Below are positions 36,913 through 44,200 of a DNA stretch of 64,000 nucleotides, one piece after another. Below the pieces are notes generated by a model. It was not told where the DNA came from and searched no databases. It saw only the letters and a list, made by a program, of their open reading frames with translations. Position 1 is the stretch's first letter. The number at the start of each line of letters is the position of its first letter. Source of the stretch: Azolla caroliniana (taxonomy: Eukaryota; Polypodiophyta); NCBI GenBank assembly GCA_043228905.1, contig JBHGNT010000009.1, forward strand, positions 6,262,001-6,326,000, written 5' to 3'. A program made the position numbers and the translations under genes.

Positions 36913-37163
36913 CTTTTCTTCCTTCCTTCCTTCTTTTCTTTCTTCCTTTCTCCACTCACACAGACACACAAATACATATATATAAATGTACCTGTTTTGT
37001 AGAACTCGTCAGATTCCATCTTCAGCAATTTGCTAAGTTTTGAATTCAGAGAATCTTCTGCAGCTGCCGATGATGATGTTTCGTGCGCCGAATCGGACCT
37101 ATTACCTGAGGTTGCTGGTTCATTATGAGGTCCCCTCTGCTGGTAAGGATCTCTCTTCTTCAT
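9517..37163 (-). CDS. ASCC2: ASCC2-like CUE-domain protein (activating signal cointegrator 1 complex subunit 2 homologue), 8 exons
   Basis: Joining 37163-36992, 31131-30975, 30656-30512, 22901-22794, 15322-15266, 11752-11664, 11585-11182 and 10952-9517 gives 2568 coding bases, 855 residues. All seven introns are GT-AG and the frame is kept throughout. The protein follows the plant ASCC2 family: SKLLKMESDEFYK, GDEELYRRVFMVFYR, LPKLLDICILYGHEN and FLQALSSM; NIEKKYKLLDR; a CUE domain at residues 425-467 (LPDYGRGFIAACLEAYNDDP, then EEVIQRILEGTL); a low-complexity linker; a Gly/Arg-rich stretch at 709-742; FFVKDGKNYSYKVAGS at 744-759; and the family C-terminus RKDRAMKKHF. In animals ASCC2 binds K63-linked ubiquitin with the helicase ASCC3, in alkylation repair and stalled-ribosome quality control; the plant role is inferred. 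Introns 1, 3, 4 and 5 (3.5-7.6 kb) are filled with retroelements. The start is chosen as the first ATG after an in-frame TGA (37298-37296); an upstream exon is possible. Confidence 0.88.
10418..10633 (-). repeat. 108-bp in-frame tandem duplication inside the ASCC2 coding exon
   Basis: Bases 10418-10525 and 10526-10633 are direct copies with several substitutions. Each gives 36 residues containing SAKDKGKGKIDET. The reading frame is preserved, so the protein gains one extra repeat of the linker after the CUE domain. Confidence 0.85.
11182..11585 (-). CDS. ASCC2: ASCC2 exon 7 (residues 243-378)
   Basis: The acceptor is GTTTTAG|CAATG and the donor AAGAGAG|GTGACA. It contains FAAMHDTLLPTVRKAL, ISYLSDIDAV and NIEKKYKLLDRVNNIRKRG, all recognisable ASCC2 family blocks. 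Confidence 0.9.
11664..11752 (-). CDS. ASCC2: ASCC2 exon 6 (residues 214-243)
   Basis: The acceptor is GGTACAG|ATGTTG and the donor CATCAGAG|GTATTG. It encodes a hydrophobic helix (LTFAINVLISIHALVDVYP) matching the family segment of the type DFINDAVVSMDAFV. Only 78 bases separate it from exon 7. Confidence 0.88.
11840..11886 (+). repeat. tRNA-like module with B-box in ASCC2 intron 5
   Basis: GGGTTCAAATCCC at 11872-11884 is a near-perfect Pol III B-box. The preceding CATAAGTTCAT resembles the same segment of the hairpin at 4321-4374 (CATAAGGTCAT). It is probably a SINE fragment. Confidence 0.35.
12055..13145 (+). mobile_element. LINE fragment (post-RT region and 3' tail) in ASCC2 intron 5
   Basis: A translated stretch at 12085-12280 (IEIMAIERVIEYMLKVQKSP, then LPRIAWETSKK) aligns to the region just after the RT in the LINE at 19.1-22.5 kb. 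The 3' end (about 12830-13145) is the tail shared by the intron LINE family: a conserved CATTATCTCCCACCAT block, GTTCTCAAAGATGAGACAAC, GGCC-rich inverted motif, then ATATATC(TTTC)n. Confidence 0.7.
13180..14475 (+). mobile_element. LINE fragment of the same family in ASCC2 intron 5
   Basis: Bases 13436-13640 read FMKWFNNHGLDIENLPLFPY, the counterpart of WFESHGISIDALPLFHY in the copy at 24.6 kb. Bases 13690-13870 read AICQLRVSSHQLEIE and KSKEHFVC, the C-terminal zinc-binding-like region. A decayed tail ends near 14475. Stops and frameshifts are frequent. Confidence 0.65.
14476..15265. other. Intron 5 sequence without recognisable element
   Basis: AT-rich intron of the ASCC2 gene. Apart from a second tail-like GGCCATTTTGGCC motif near 14525, I recognise nothing. 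Confidence 0.4.
15266..15322 (-). CDS. ASCC2: ASCC2 exon 5 (residues 195-213), 19-codon microexon
   Basis: The acceptor is ATTTCAG|GTGGGC and the donor GATTGAG|GTAATT. Fifty-seven bases encode VGEQTSKSMILKVQDELIE. The family is weakly conserved here, but the frame and splice phase fit exactly between exons 4 and 6. Confidence 0.75.
15560..15855 (-). mobile_element. LINE family fragment, minus orientation, in ASCC2 intron 4
   Basis: Bases 15570-15780 match 33640-33790 (both contain CACTGATGCTTTGCTCCTTAT). The adjoining 15785-15855 holds the shared tail motif GAAAGAAAGATATATTAACATC in the opposite sense to the neighbouring plus-strand copy. Confidence 0.6.
15905..17190 (+). mobile_element. LINE C-terminal fragment with 3' tail in ASCC2 intron 4
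   Basis: It contains the C-terminal block MDIHLSYALRSVIGQLRTSS (16258-16320), then after a nested insertion the Cys/His block CHQGVESEEHYVYHC (16468-16515) and a downstream Arg/His-rich conserved stretch to 16980. The 3' tail ends in GTTAATATATC(TTTC)n near 17190. The CX2-like Cys...His...Cys pattern resembles the C-terminal knuckle of non-LTR retrotransposon polyproteins. Confidence 0.75.
16365..16458 (-). mobile_element. Nested, extremely 5'-truncated LINE tail in reverse orientation
   Basis: Within the plus-strand LINE copy, (AAGA)n followed by GATATATTAATGTCTTTTAAG and the GGCC motif is the reverse complement of that family's own 3' tail. Related copies at 24.2 and 33.2 kb lack it: there CTCTAGAAAAAAG runs almost directly into the Cys/His block. 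So only about 95 bp of tail were inserted. Confidence 0.7.
17395..17599. repeat. 111-bp two-copy tandem duplication
   Basis: The unit starting TAGATTCCTTCCAAGTATAT at 17395 recurs from 17506. Both copies contain GTTTTCGAAGCTTTGGTGTA. It lies in ASCC2 intron 4. Confidence 0.85.
17870..19065 (+). mobile_element. Ty3/gypsy pol remnant (RNase H and integrase)
   Basis: Translation around 17945-18060 gives YSTTENELLAVVWSFQKLHP and VETDHQPLIGL (RNase H). After a frameshift comes LRWALAVHEYNFVLIYRKGT and DSLSRTEHQ (18100-18200). The integrase N-terminal finger is missing between about 18415 and 18440. The integrase core then follows with EYLTRWCEAIPLPD and LLSDQGPQFRGE (18460-18610), open to 18844. 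It is more GC-rich than the host intron and unrelated in detail to the element at 1-4308. It is inactive. Confidence 0.85.
19100..22520 (+). mobile_element. LINE with endonuclease remnant, RT and C-terminal domain, in ASCC2 intron 4
   Basis: The C-terminal part of an AP-like endonuclease (GSVVDYALMSS and PNSNHKPLY, 19490-19590) is followed by a linker. The RT is open from 20408 to 21073 and shows CCFVDFKKVFDTV, NMGVKQGCPLSPTLFDL and the catalytic YADDLVL (20878-20898). The post-RT region has stops at 21071, 21154, 21371 and 21545. A Cys/His block CKVCNEGMLEDECHLLFTC follows. The 3' end carries (ATTCTA)n near 22500. Non-LTR elements ending in simple repeats rather than poly(A) recall RTE-like clades, but I cannot fix the clade. 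Confidence 0.85.
21731..22348 (+). repeat. 309-bp in-frame tandem duplication in the LINE C-terminus
   Basis: Bases 21731-22039 and 22040-22348 are near-identical. Each encodes 103 codons including MSSNA(R/H)RALTL and the Cys/His block, with an in-frame stop after ASWY in both. The stop shared by both copies suggests the element was already dead when the segment duplicated. Confidence 0.92.
22794..22901 (-). CDS. ASCC2: ASCC2 exon 4 (residues 159-194)
   Basis: The acceptor is TTTTGCAG|GTACAT and the donor TCTATG|GTATTG; both are phase 0. It encodes 36 residues ending in the conserved pattern TTMHAIYQLC. It is isolated by introns of about 7.6 and 7.5 kb. Confidence 0.85.
23455..24640 (-). mobile_element. 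3' part of an intron LINE copy, interrupted by Copia
   Basis: On the minus strand, WYAEMQQWFESHGISIDALP (24590-24530), MDIHLSYALHSVIGQL (24320-24275) and CHQGVESKEHYVCHC (24195-24150) are followed by the family 3' tail, ending in the (GAAA)n-type repeat at 23465-23480. It is probably the continuation of the LINE RT part at 28832-30100, split by the Copia element between them. Confidence 0.75.
24641..28440 (-). pseudogene. Copia gag-pol polyprotein remnant
   Basis: Gag starts with ATG 28440-28438 (MASTSSEVKNIFEIKRFDGK), shifts frame near 28290, and continues through RQVWEKLKTTYENTTPVNHV. The knuckle is damaged (CYQC without the rest, near 27760). Protease: WIVDSGASFHVTP (27490-27455). Integrase: a pre-integrase block WHKRLGHM, then FIDDYSRKIWVYLMKK and LRTDNGGEF (26890-26745), with frame breaks near 26940 and 26620. 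RT: WELVMQEEIKSL and KARLVSKGYAHKEGIDF (25830-25660), a stop near 25565, then the catalytic VDDM near 25320. RNase H: YCDADMAGDLDTHKSTS and LSTTEVEYI (24800-24665). At least five frameshifts or stops make it non-functional. Confidence 0.88.
24641..28831 (-). mobile_element. Ty1/Copia retrotransposon, 3' truncated, in ASCC2 intron 3
   Basis: On the minus strand the LTR begins TGTTAGGTG at 28831, gag starts at 28440, and pol follows in Copia order (protease, integrase, RT, RNase H). The element stops inside RNase H at about 24641 and has no 3' LTR. Beyond both ends lies LINE sequence of the same family. I found no clear primer binding site. Confidence 0.88.
28832..30100 (-). mobile_element. 5' part of an intron LINE copy (RT region)
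   Basis: Minus-strand reading gives ESTFFTPQNVRNAIDRLQ (30030-29980), then after breaks CCFVDFKTAFDTVPCAQL (29590-29535) and a frameshifted GCPLSP-like region near 29390. A stretch at 28944-28832 is nearly the same as 34235-34104 of the other long copy. The LTR-like insertion at 28945-29300 splits the RT. Confidence 0.8.
28945..29300 (+). repeat. Probable solo LTR inserted in the LINE RT
   Basis: Alignment by eye to the uninterrupted copy at 34.2 kb shows extra sequence of about 355 bp here. It begins TGTATAACC and ends TTCTTTACA. It has a TATA-like GACTTGTATAAAGAG at 29115-29130 and a CT-repeat at 29192-29212. The TATA region resembles that of the Copia LTR at 5264-5677. No internal region is present. 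A clear 5-bp target duplication was not found. Confidence 0.6.
30512..30656 (-). CDS. ASCC2: ASCC2 exon 3 (residues 110-158)
   Basis: The acceptor is TTTATAG|AATATT and the donor CAACTG|GTAAAT. The key motif is FKLPKLLDICILYGHENPVL. The residues before it differ from angiosperm proteins and look more like the animal spacing. Confidence 0.88.
30975..31131 (-). CDS. ASCC2: ASCC2 exon 2 (residues 58-110)
   Basis: The acceptor is TTTATGTAG|TG and the donor CGCAT|GTAAAT. It encodes LDESLEASLSTYLKKERQF and IVGDEELYRRVFMVFYR, which align to the conserved ASCC2 N-terminal helical region. Confidence 0.88.
31750..31905 (+). mobile_element. LINE 3' tail fragment in ASCC2 intron 1
   Basis: It contains the family tail pattern (TATTTTGGTTTACTGCTCTCA, AAGATG, CATTTTGGC). 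It is diverged and truncated at both ends. Confidence 0.5.
32010..32475 (-). mobile_element. 5'-truncated LINE copy (3' end only) in ASCC2 intron 1
   Basis: It consists of tail (GAAAGATATATTAACGTC), GGCC motif and the conserved block up to GGGCTTCAGACC. It closely resembles 16740-17180 in reverse. It abuts the tail of the next copy, so two family members sit head to tail. Confidence 0.75.
32478..35330 (-). mobile_element. Longest intron LINE copy (linker, RT, C-terminus, tail)
   Basis: On the minus strand, a linker (35158-34925, ESTFFTPQNVRSAIDRLQFG near 34930) is followed by an RT open from 34760 to 34041. The RT shows CYFVDFRKAF, IGVKQGCPLSPTLFGLYIDE and the catalytic YADDILLIS (34210-34185). 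A decayed post-RT region (34000-33540) follows. The C-terminal block MDIHLSYALHSVIGQLRTSS is at 33326, and CHQGMEFKEHYVCHC follows. The 3' tail ends near 32480. The endonuclease is missing. This copy shows that the separate fragments elsewhere belong to one family. Confidence 0.8.
35360..35505. repeat. 73-bp two-copy tandem duplication
   Basis: TCTCAATACTCAA(G/C)TAGAGAG starts both units (35360 and 35433). Both end TGATCATTTCCTCTG. Very few differences separate them. Confidence 0.88.
35631..35824. repeat. 97-bp two-copy tandem duplication
   Basis: Units start AAAAGGGTAAAGC at 35631 and 35728. Both end AAAGGAATTAGGAGTTCCACAT. The middle differs at several sites. Confidence 0.85.
36241..36757. 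repeat. Direct repeat of about 205 bp with 309-bp period
   Basis: GGAGATGGT and CATCCTTGTTAGAAGTTCT begin both copies (36241 and 36550). Both end AAGAGATCGAGACCATT. The copies are separated by about 100 bp and differ by small indels. They lie in ASCC2 intron 1, next to a LINE tail. Confidence 0.8.
36780..36912 (+). mobile_element. LINE tail ending in a (TG)n tract
   Basis: CTCAGATGTAATCTCCCATT, CATTTTGGCCTCTTAATAGACG, then (TG)n at 36874-36910. The order matches the family tail, but (TG)n replaces the usual (TTTC)n. It lies within 100 bases of exon 1. Confidence 0.65.
36992..37163 (-). CDS. ASCC2: ASCC2 exon 1 (residues 1-57)
   Basis: It encodes a polar, probably disordered N-terminus and then the first conserved helix (NSKLSKLLKMESDEFYKT). 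The donor is AAAACAG|GTACAT. The frame is open for 44 codons upstream without an ATG, so that stretch is probably 5' UTR. Other plant members have a longer conserved N-terminus, which I do not find here. Confidence 0.75.
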
Positions 37164-37298
37164 TCTTGCATCCACCTCCAGTGGATCGAAGAAGCAATGA
37201 AACGTACAGATCTCTGATACCTTATTGAATATACTCTCTTCAAACCCCTCGTCGCCGTCTTCTTCATCAATCTTCTTCTTCTCTTCTCTGCTACCTCA
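37164..37298 (-). promoter_or_regulatory. ASCC2 5' leader
   Basis: This purine-rich leader (GAGAAGAGAAGAAGAAG on the minus strand) is open in the ASCC2 frame from TGA 37298-37296 but has no ATG. It is most simply 5' UTR. No TATA box is obvious upstream. A non-ATG extension or a spliced upstream exon cannot be excluded. Confidence 0.4.
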
Positions 37299-37580
37299 AT
37301 GTTTTAAAGGGTGGTTTTGATAATTACAGGAATACCCCTGAAGTTTCTAGAAACTACGAGAATAGCCCCTCAACTTTTGAGACCCCCCTTTGCAAAACGC
37401 TCAAAAATCTATCCTACATATTCATGAAAGGTACTCCTAATGAGCTTAAGATCATGCCACTTCTTCTCTTCTCTCTTACCTTAATGATTTAAAGGGTGGT
37501 CTTGATCATTACAGGAATACCCCTGAAGTTTCTAGAAACTATGAGAATAGCCCCTCGACTTTTGAGACCTCCGGTTTGAG
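37276..37580. repeat. Direct repeat (185-bp period) over the ASCC2 leader and promoter
   Basis: TTCTTCTCTTCTCT, then AAAGGGTGGT and GGAATACCCCTGAAGTTTCT, occur from 37276 and again from 37461. The first copy overlaps the ASCC2 leader, so the second places a copy of promoter-proximal sequence farther upstream. Confidence 0.85.
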
Positions 37581-38500
37581 AACCACTTGTATATGCTAGG
37601 TGTTGACATAGAATTGTTGCTGTGAGCTCCAAAAAACCTCTTTAACAAGATCAATAGAGCAAGCTCTTCAAGACTTAATGCATTAATTGTAGGTAATCAT
37701 TAAGGCTAGTAAAATTACTTGTTTTAAAGAAACCTTAATTAAAGAGTTGATGTGCAAAAACACTTAAGTTTTATTGTTGTATTTGTAGTTGTGCTAACAA
37801 TAGCACATGTGGAGTTTTGTGTCATCTACACAAACAAGGTAAATGGAAAGGCAATGAAGTTGTAGGGCTCTGTGCGGTTTATATCTTACCTCAATCTTTT
37901 CTTAGTCAAAGTTGCTCTTCTTTAGCAAGGTCAAACCGTGGTCTTCATTATTGAATGTAAGGAGGTAAAGCTTTGATTGACCATGTTCATCCTTAAGCAA
38001 ACTCTCTAGACTTGCACTCAATATTGAATTCTAAGAAAGAAACTCTATTGTGAAACTAATTAACACATAGATATATGTTCTCGATTAGTTAGCTAAGATT
38101 ACTAGATTAGGCTAAAGACTTTGAGAAGAGAGAGACAAGAAAATCTTGAGAATAGTCTCAAAAGTGATTTTTGTAGTGTTGGCCATCTTGCGGACTTGTA
38201 AATATATGGGTTATATGTAAGTACCACCCAACTCTCTATAATTAGAAAGGGGATGAGGATTAGGCAACCGTGTATGTTTTTAGGGTTATAAAATATACTA
38301 GGAGTAAAGGCCAATCAAAGTCAAGCACTTAATGATACACAAAGCAATTACATTAAAACAATATCTGTGCATGATGCATAATAATACGATCGCCAACTTT
38401 CAACTTCCCCTACATAAGACAAGGAGAAAGACACATTGAAAAGATCAAATAATACACAATTGATAACTTAATATTTGGTCATCCCCCCTCGTAGAATCAA
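37581..38500. other. Intergenic, nothing recognised
   Basis: AT-rich sequence with stops in all frames. I recognise no gene, RNA or element. Confidence 0.5.
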
Positions 38501-38539
38501 AGTACAAAACTCTTCCTCCCTCGCTAGCAATCGACAACG

Positions 38540-38890
38540 GTTCGGTTCAGGCCTTTATTAGTTTAACGGTTTTCGGTTTAAACGATTCAAACGGTTTGAC
38601 AATTTATGATTGACATTTGATCATTTTCTTAAATATTTTTTAATATTTTAAGCCTAATTTTGATATTTTAAGAAAAAACTTTAAATTTTGAAATTTTGAA
38701 AATTTTAAAATTAAAATGCGAAATTTTGAATTAAAACCTAACTTGAAAACTAAACTGTGAAACCGCAATTTGAATGATTTAATACTTTAATGGTTTAAAA
38801 GTCTCTAACACCATTTAGTTTGAGCTGCAATTTTTTGTAACGGTTCGGATTACACGGTTTCATGGTTCGGTTCGGTTCGATTTTAAATGG
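38540..38890. repeat. Sequence bounded by CGGTTCGGTT-type motifs
   Basis: It starts with GGTTCGGTTCAGGCC, ACGGTTTTCGGTTTAAACG and CAAACGGTTTGAC. It has an A/T-rich core with TTTAAAATT runs, and ends with ATGGTTCGGTTCGGTTCG. Such GGTTCGGTT repeats are common in plant non-autonomous elements. Terminal repeats were not resolved. Confidence 0.35.
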
Positions 38891-40422
38891 TTTGAGTTTG
38901 ACACTCTTGAAACAAACCATTGTTGATTGTTATCCCTCACTACCATTAGTAGCATGTTGGCCCTAATTGCAAGTTGTTGCCACAATAGTGTCACAATCAA
39001 TTATATTTTACCATTTCTATTCGTCCATTCTATCATTAACATTGATATGGTTGTTATGTCCTTTATTGTCCCTCTATCTTAATTAAAGCATCAATATGTT
39101 GAGTTTTACACTATGATGTTGTTAATTGCTATATGACCAACTTTCATGAAGTTCAATTATATGTGTGTCTTTGTCGTATTGGTATCGACTCTTTATTGTT
39201 GACTAGCAACTAACATCAACTACACAAATTGACACCTTATCTCCACATACGTAATGTTCACCACGTTTGACCCCTTGAGACTAGCCAATCTATATCATTG
39301 ATGACCACAATTAACATAGGGTCTTTTACACGCCTTCTCACACTGTTTCAACATGCGATCCTATCTTTCTAAAGTTAAGTGTTGTTCTTACATTGCTATA
39401 TGAACCTTTGAGGTTGATTAAGAAGCACAAGAACTTTAGCAATAGACCAATACTTATTGTCCTTGTTTAGCATAATGAGTGAACCAATCAACATTATCAT
39501 GGGATTTAAACCAGAGAGATGTCTTTGAAAATGACGTCGTTGATGCAGGGTTGTAGGGGACGATATTCATTATGGCATGCGATTAAACCTTCCCTTCTTG
39601 ACTTGCACGGGTGCATTTGTAGGTGTGTGAGAAATTCCCTACGATGCAGTATGGTTTGGTTCGTCCAATATGTGCACCATAATACGTAGATGTGTATGAG
39701 TTTGTATATACATACTTGTTTTTTTTTAATGAGTGCATGTATAATAAGAAGGGAGAGTGTGCAAGATTGGTGGATGTGTACCCATATTTCCCATGTATGT
39801 GTGATTATTTATTTTTATGTGTATGCGTGTGTAGGTATACATGTAATTGTCCAAGAGTGTGTGAATGTATAAGTGTTTATTGTATTTTACATGTATATTC
39901 ATCATTGACCAAAAATAGTTGTGTTACACCTAGTATATTTGTGAGTGACTGTGAGTGAGCGTAAACAAAATGCATGTTTGTATTAATTTCTGGAAGGGGG
40001 AAAATTTTAGGAATTTTATAGTTTATATATATATATATTATTCTATTCTATTTTTATTGAAACCCTAAGGGTGATTCGGAAATGTAAGGTTTCTCGCCCC
40101 CCTCCCCCGATTTGTGGGTAGGCATCTAGGGGAGGTGAACGTAAAGTTAAAAAGTGAGAAATGGTAGGTTGTGTGTGAACCAAACAAGAGAAAACGAATC
40201 CTAGGCCTGATGTTGTGCTTCAATTTCTGACATCGAGCTATTTTAGTGATGGCGGCAACAAATGTTAGGGGGGCAGGGGGTTGCTCATCACATCTCCATT
40301 TGCCCTCCCCTTATTGTAGCTTAACAAGGAGCATGTAGGTGCAAGCCTTTTCACTTCATAAATCTGTTTTCACAAAGGTAACTTCATGTAACTTTCCCCC
40401 ACCCAAATATTACCCAATGGAA

Positions 40423-40470
40423 GGGTGGTAGATTTTCCGAATTCAGATATGTAGGTTCGAATCCCACCAC
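40423..40470 (+). repeat. tRNA-like module with B-box
   Basis: GGGTGGTAGATTTTCCG, a spacer, then GTAGGTTCGAATCCCACC: an A-box-like and a near-perfect B-box about 25 bases apart, with the B-box flanks complementary as in a T-arm. It is either a SINE head or a tRNA pseudogene. Confidence 0.4.
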
Positions 40471-41138
40471 TTGTCAAGATTGCTTTTCCCCTCGTAAATT
40501 CCTCTTTAGTACTTGGAATTTCAAGCACTGATCACTCACAAGTGTGGGCCTGAGTCTCGCCTCCCACCAAACATGCACAAATTTGTGTGCAATTTTTCAT
40601 TTTGTGCCCTAATTCCCGATCCGAAAATTTTGGCACGAACCTCATTTAACCTGAAATAAGTAAATAATCAAAACATTAATGTGGTTACATTTCCAAAATA
40701 TTATAATAAATATTTAGGGGGATAAAATCAATATATAATCAAGTTTTTTGCTATAATCAAACACCATTACACAAGTGAGAGAGGTTAGGATGAAGAAAGA
40801 TATTGGGGGATATCCTTGAGTTTTGACATGGCAAGCCTACAACGAATGACACTTTGCTTCGGTTGTCTTAGGCCTCCCATTAGTCATCATGAATCTACCC
40901 AATGGTAACCCATTAGCCAACAAAGTCTAGGAGCTCGAATTCCAAATGAATCTACCCAATGGTAACCCTAACAATAAGCTCTCTTACTCATTTTATAGCA
41001 ATTTAGAGCTCACTTGTTGGATAAAAATAATGCCCTCTTTTATTGTGTACTACTTACTACCTTTCCTTTTAGGATGCACTCAATTTTATACTTTCAAGTT
41101 TCATGACCATTTCGTTTCTTTCTTCTTCAAATTCCCCT

Positions 41139-41200
41139 AATGGCATTTGAACCCTTGATTTTATTGTTCAAGTGGTTAGCTCTTACCATCTAGCTATTTT
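41139..41200 (-). repeat. tRNA-like module with A- and B-boxes
   Basis: On the minus strand AGATGGTAAGAGCTAACCAC is followed 18 bases later by AGGGTTCAAATGCC. Spacing and motifs fit a Pol III internal promoter. No complete cloverleaf was found. Confidence 0.4.
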
Positions 41201-44200
41201 TTCTCACTCTTTATGTTTTCATTTGATCACTTTTTCCTCTGGTCTTCAACCATAACCATGGTATTTTACAAAACTTGAGATTTAGGTACTTTTCTCCCTT
41301 CACGCATGCCATTGGTACTTTTACAACATGGTATGTGATGTGCCCCTAGGGGAAGGTGAGCCATTTTACACCTTATTGCACTGGAGACTCCACGCACAAT
41401 CACTCCAGACTAGAGTGATGGTGTGGGGAATATTGGGAAGAAAGAGTTGGAGAGTGGTTGAGGAAGATATCCTCGAGTGTGATCATCAACGCAAAGATAT
41501 GGAACTTGGGTGTCGATCGTGGGTTGATGGTTGAGGATTGGAATGTAGGAACAAACTAGGTGGTGTACTGCGCTTTTGGATAAAGATGATAAAGAAAACA
41601 AGAAGTGAGTGGTGTGGAGGTTGTGGTTATGAGAATCTAGGTAGTTTAGGTAGGAGTGCACAAAGGTTCGTCACATAGCATTATTTATCAAGGCATTTTG
41701 GTTGGTGGCAATGGCACATTGGAGTATTGAATATTGATCAGTAGCAAATCCATATCTTGCATAGTCACTTGTTAAGTACCTACCATAATTTCACTTCCCA
41801 TGCCTTCCAACAACATCACATTAGAATTGATACCAAAGGGATACATCTAGAGGCAAGAAATGGGGGGTGACAAACAAGGACATTGTTGCCACTATAGTGT
41901 GAACGAGCCAAATAACGTAAAAGACTATAACAGTCCATTTCAATGCTCTTTTGAGCTTCTTCACTTAGTCAACTTGATCTAGAGCTTTAGTTGTGTGTGT
42001 GTTGGCTTGGTGGTTTACACAAACTTCAAAGTAAATATTGTAAATTGTAACATTGGCCTTCTTGTTACATACCTACATTCTTTTCTTGTTTCCTTTTTCT
42101 TTCTTATTCTCTTGTTTCATTTGATCTCGTTCTCAACTACGACCCTAACATACGATATTTTGATGAAGGAACATGCAACTGTCCTTTTGAAGAAACACAT
42201 GATCCTTCCTGTGATTGTATGATTTAGGAACATGCAATTGTGATTTGGAGGAATACGCAAACCTACTATTTGAATGCCATCGTGATCAATTGTTTTTTTT
42301 AGCAAGTGGCAAGGGGGGCTGGTTGTGGGTTTGGGTAGTGAAGTTGTCAACAAGGGAGTGTATTCTATTTTGCCTATTGTCCTTAGTCAACCTTAGGAAA
42401 GACTAGTTGGCCTAACTTTCTTAATATGTGTTAGGGAGGTTGATCATGGTGTATGGATTGTATCATCTTCTAAGGGGCACACAACTTGGGTACATAGTTA
42501 ATAGGCCGCTTGAAGGCAACTGAGAATGTAGTAAATACAATGCCATAGCATACATGTAACTCTATGTATTATTCACATTCAACAAAACACACAATTCTTA
42601 ATTGCTTAATTATTACTGAACATTCACAGAGTTAATTGCTTAGCTTTGAAGAGTGAAGAGAAGAGAAATAGTTTACAACAATAAAGAGTAGTTAATGGTT
42701 TAATCGACAATGGTTACCATGTGATTCCTCTCTCCTCACCTATCTTTTTTATTTCCTTTCCTTCTTTGATATTATCTAATTTACCTCTAATTAGTGAATA
42801 CCAAATCTTTATATAGTTGTGGGTGATAGATGGTGCCTCCATCACCCAATTTGTCTAGATATTTGGCCCTTAAGTTCTTCCTCCATTATCAATTATCTTC
42901 AACTTATTCAATGATGTGCTTGAGGACCTTTGTACTTTTTTTTAATAATTGCATATTTAGGGCCATCGAAATATAAACACAAAGTCCTTCATATTTATAG
43001 GGTCTAGTTACATAATACAATGGTTCGATCAAAATGCAAGGACCTCTCCAAGAGAAAATTAGGGTTTTCTACTCCAAGATCGATTTTGGTGGTTGATCTT
43101 AGTTGTCACTATTCATTCCAAAGAGGTGGCAAAGTTCTTATGATGGTGTACAAGTAGTGATGACAATGGAGCAGATGAGGATTGGTAGATGGCAAGGTCA
43201 ACATTGAAGACCTTCATTACCACTCGACTAGTCTCTAGGTTGTACCGACCCTTGCACTTAGAGTTGATGGAAAGGTAATGAATTTTTTGGATGCAAACAA
43301 CTCGATGGTGGGTGTGCATACATGGAGAGGTCTTCTCTATAGTTAATACATGCCAACCTTAGCAAAAAGTCCAAAACAAATGTGTTTAACATGTCATACT
43401 ACTAGTAGATGCTTATAATAGGACAAGGTGGGAGAGGTTGAGTCTCTCGGAAATTTTTAACATCATTAGATGGAGGAAGAATTATAATCAAAACACCATG
43501 ATTCTTACTTTGCAAAGGCAATTGACACGTCGGCATATATTCTTAATAAATGCATTATCGCTATTGAACACGATAGATAATGAAACTTTACAATAAAGTA
43601 TAGAGTGAAGAGAAGCGTCATGCGGCACTCAAGAAACCATGGTTGATCTCATGCTTGGACAATAAATTCCCATTATAGAAGTGTCATAGTGTTTTTTTGT
43701 CAAAGAGAATAGTGCCCCAGACACATAGGTTGAAGCAAAATAACAATTTTTGGTTGCATGACAAACAATAGGCTATAAATATAGAGGGAGATCACACTAA
43801 TAAGATATTATGTCCACTATTATAGGTGCTTGTGGAATTAAAATACTACCCACATTGGTAACCCTTTACCATATCTTGAAATATGTCTTTGGAGTAGGCA
43901 TTCCTCATCAATTGTTTTCTAAGTAGGACAAGGTATTGCCATTTGGAATATTGATTGCAAGATTGTGGTGGGTTCAACTCAAATGATAAGCAGTAGATGT
44001 AGATGAGAAACTATTCACATGATGTAATTGTAGGACAATTGCGTCCTGAAACGATGATGCGAAGAGAATACCTAGAATCTAGATTAGAGGTCACTCATGA
44101 AAACCATCAGTTATAGAAGAAGATGGTGTTCACAATCACTTACACTAAAAATTAATGAGAAATTTTGTCTTTGCGAGAGTTGAAGATTATTATTAGCATT

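Noticed and set aside
37164-37175. Starting ASCC2 at the GTG codon 37175
   Set aside because: A GTG start is not expected in a plant nuclear gene; ATG 37163-37161 is four codons further in.
43400-44150. Copia pol remnant
   Set aside because: Only one short match to an integrase-like phrase could be read, with stops in every frame; too weak to annotate as an element.
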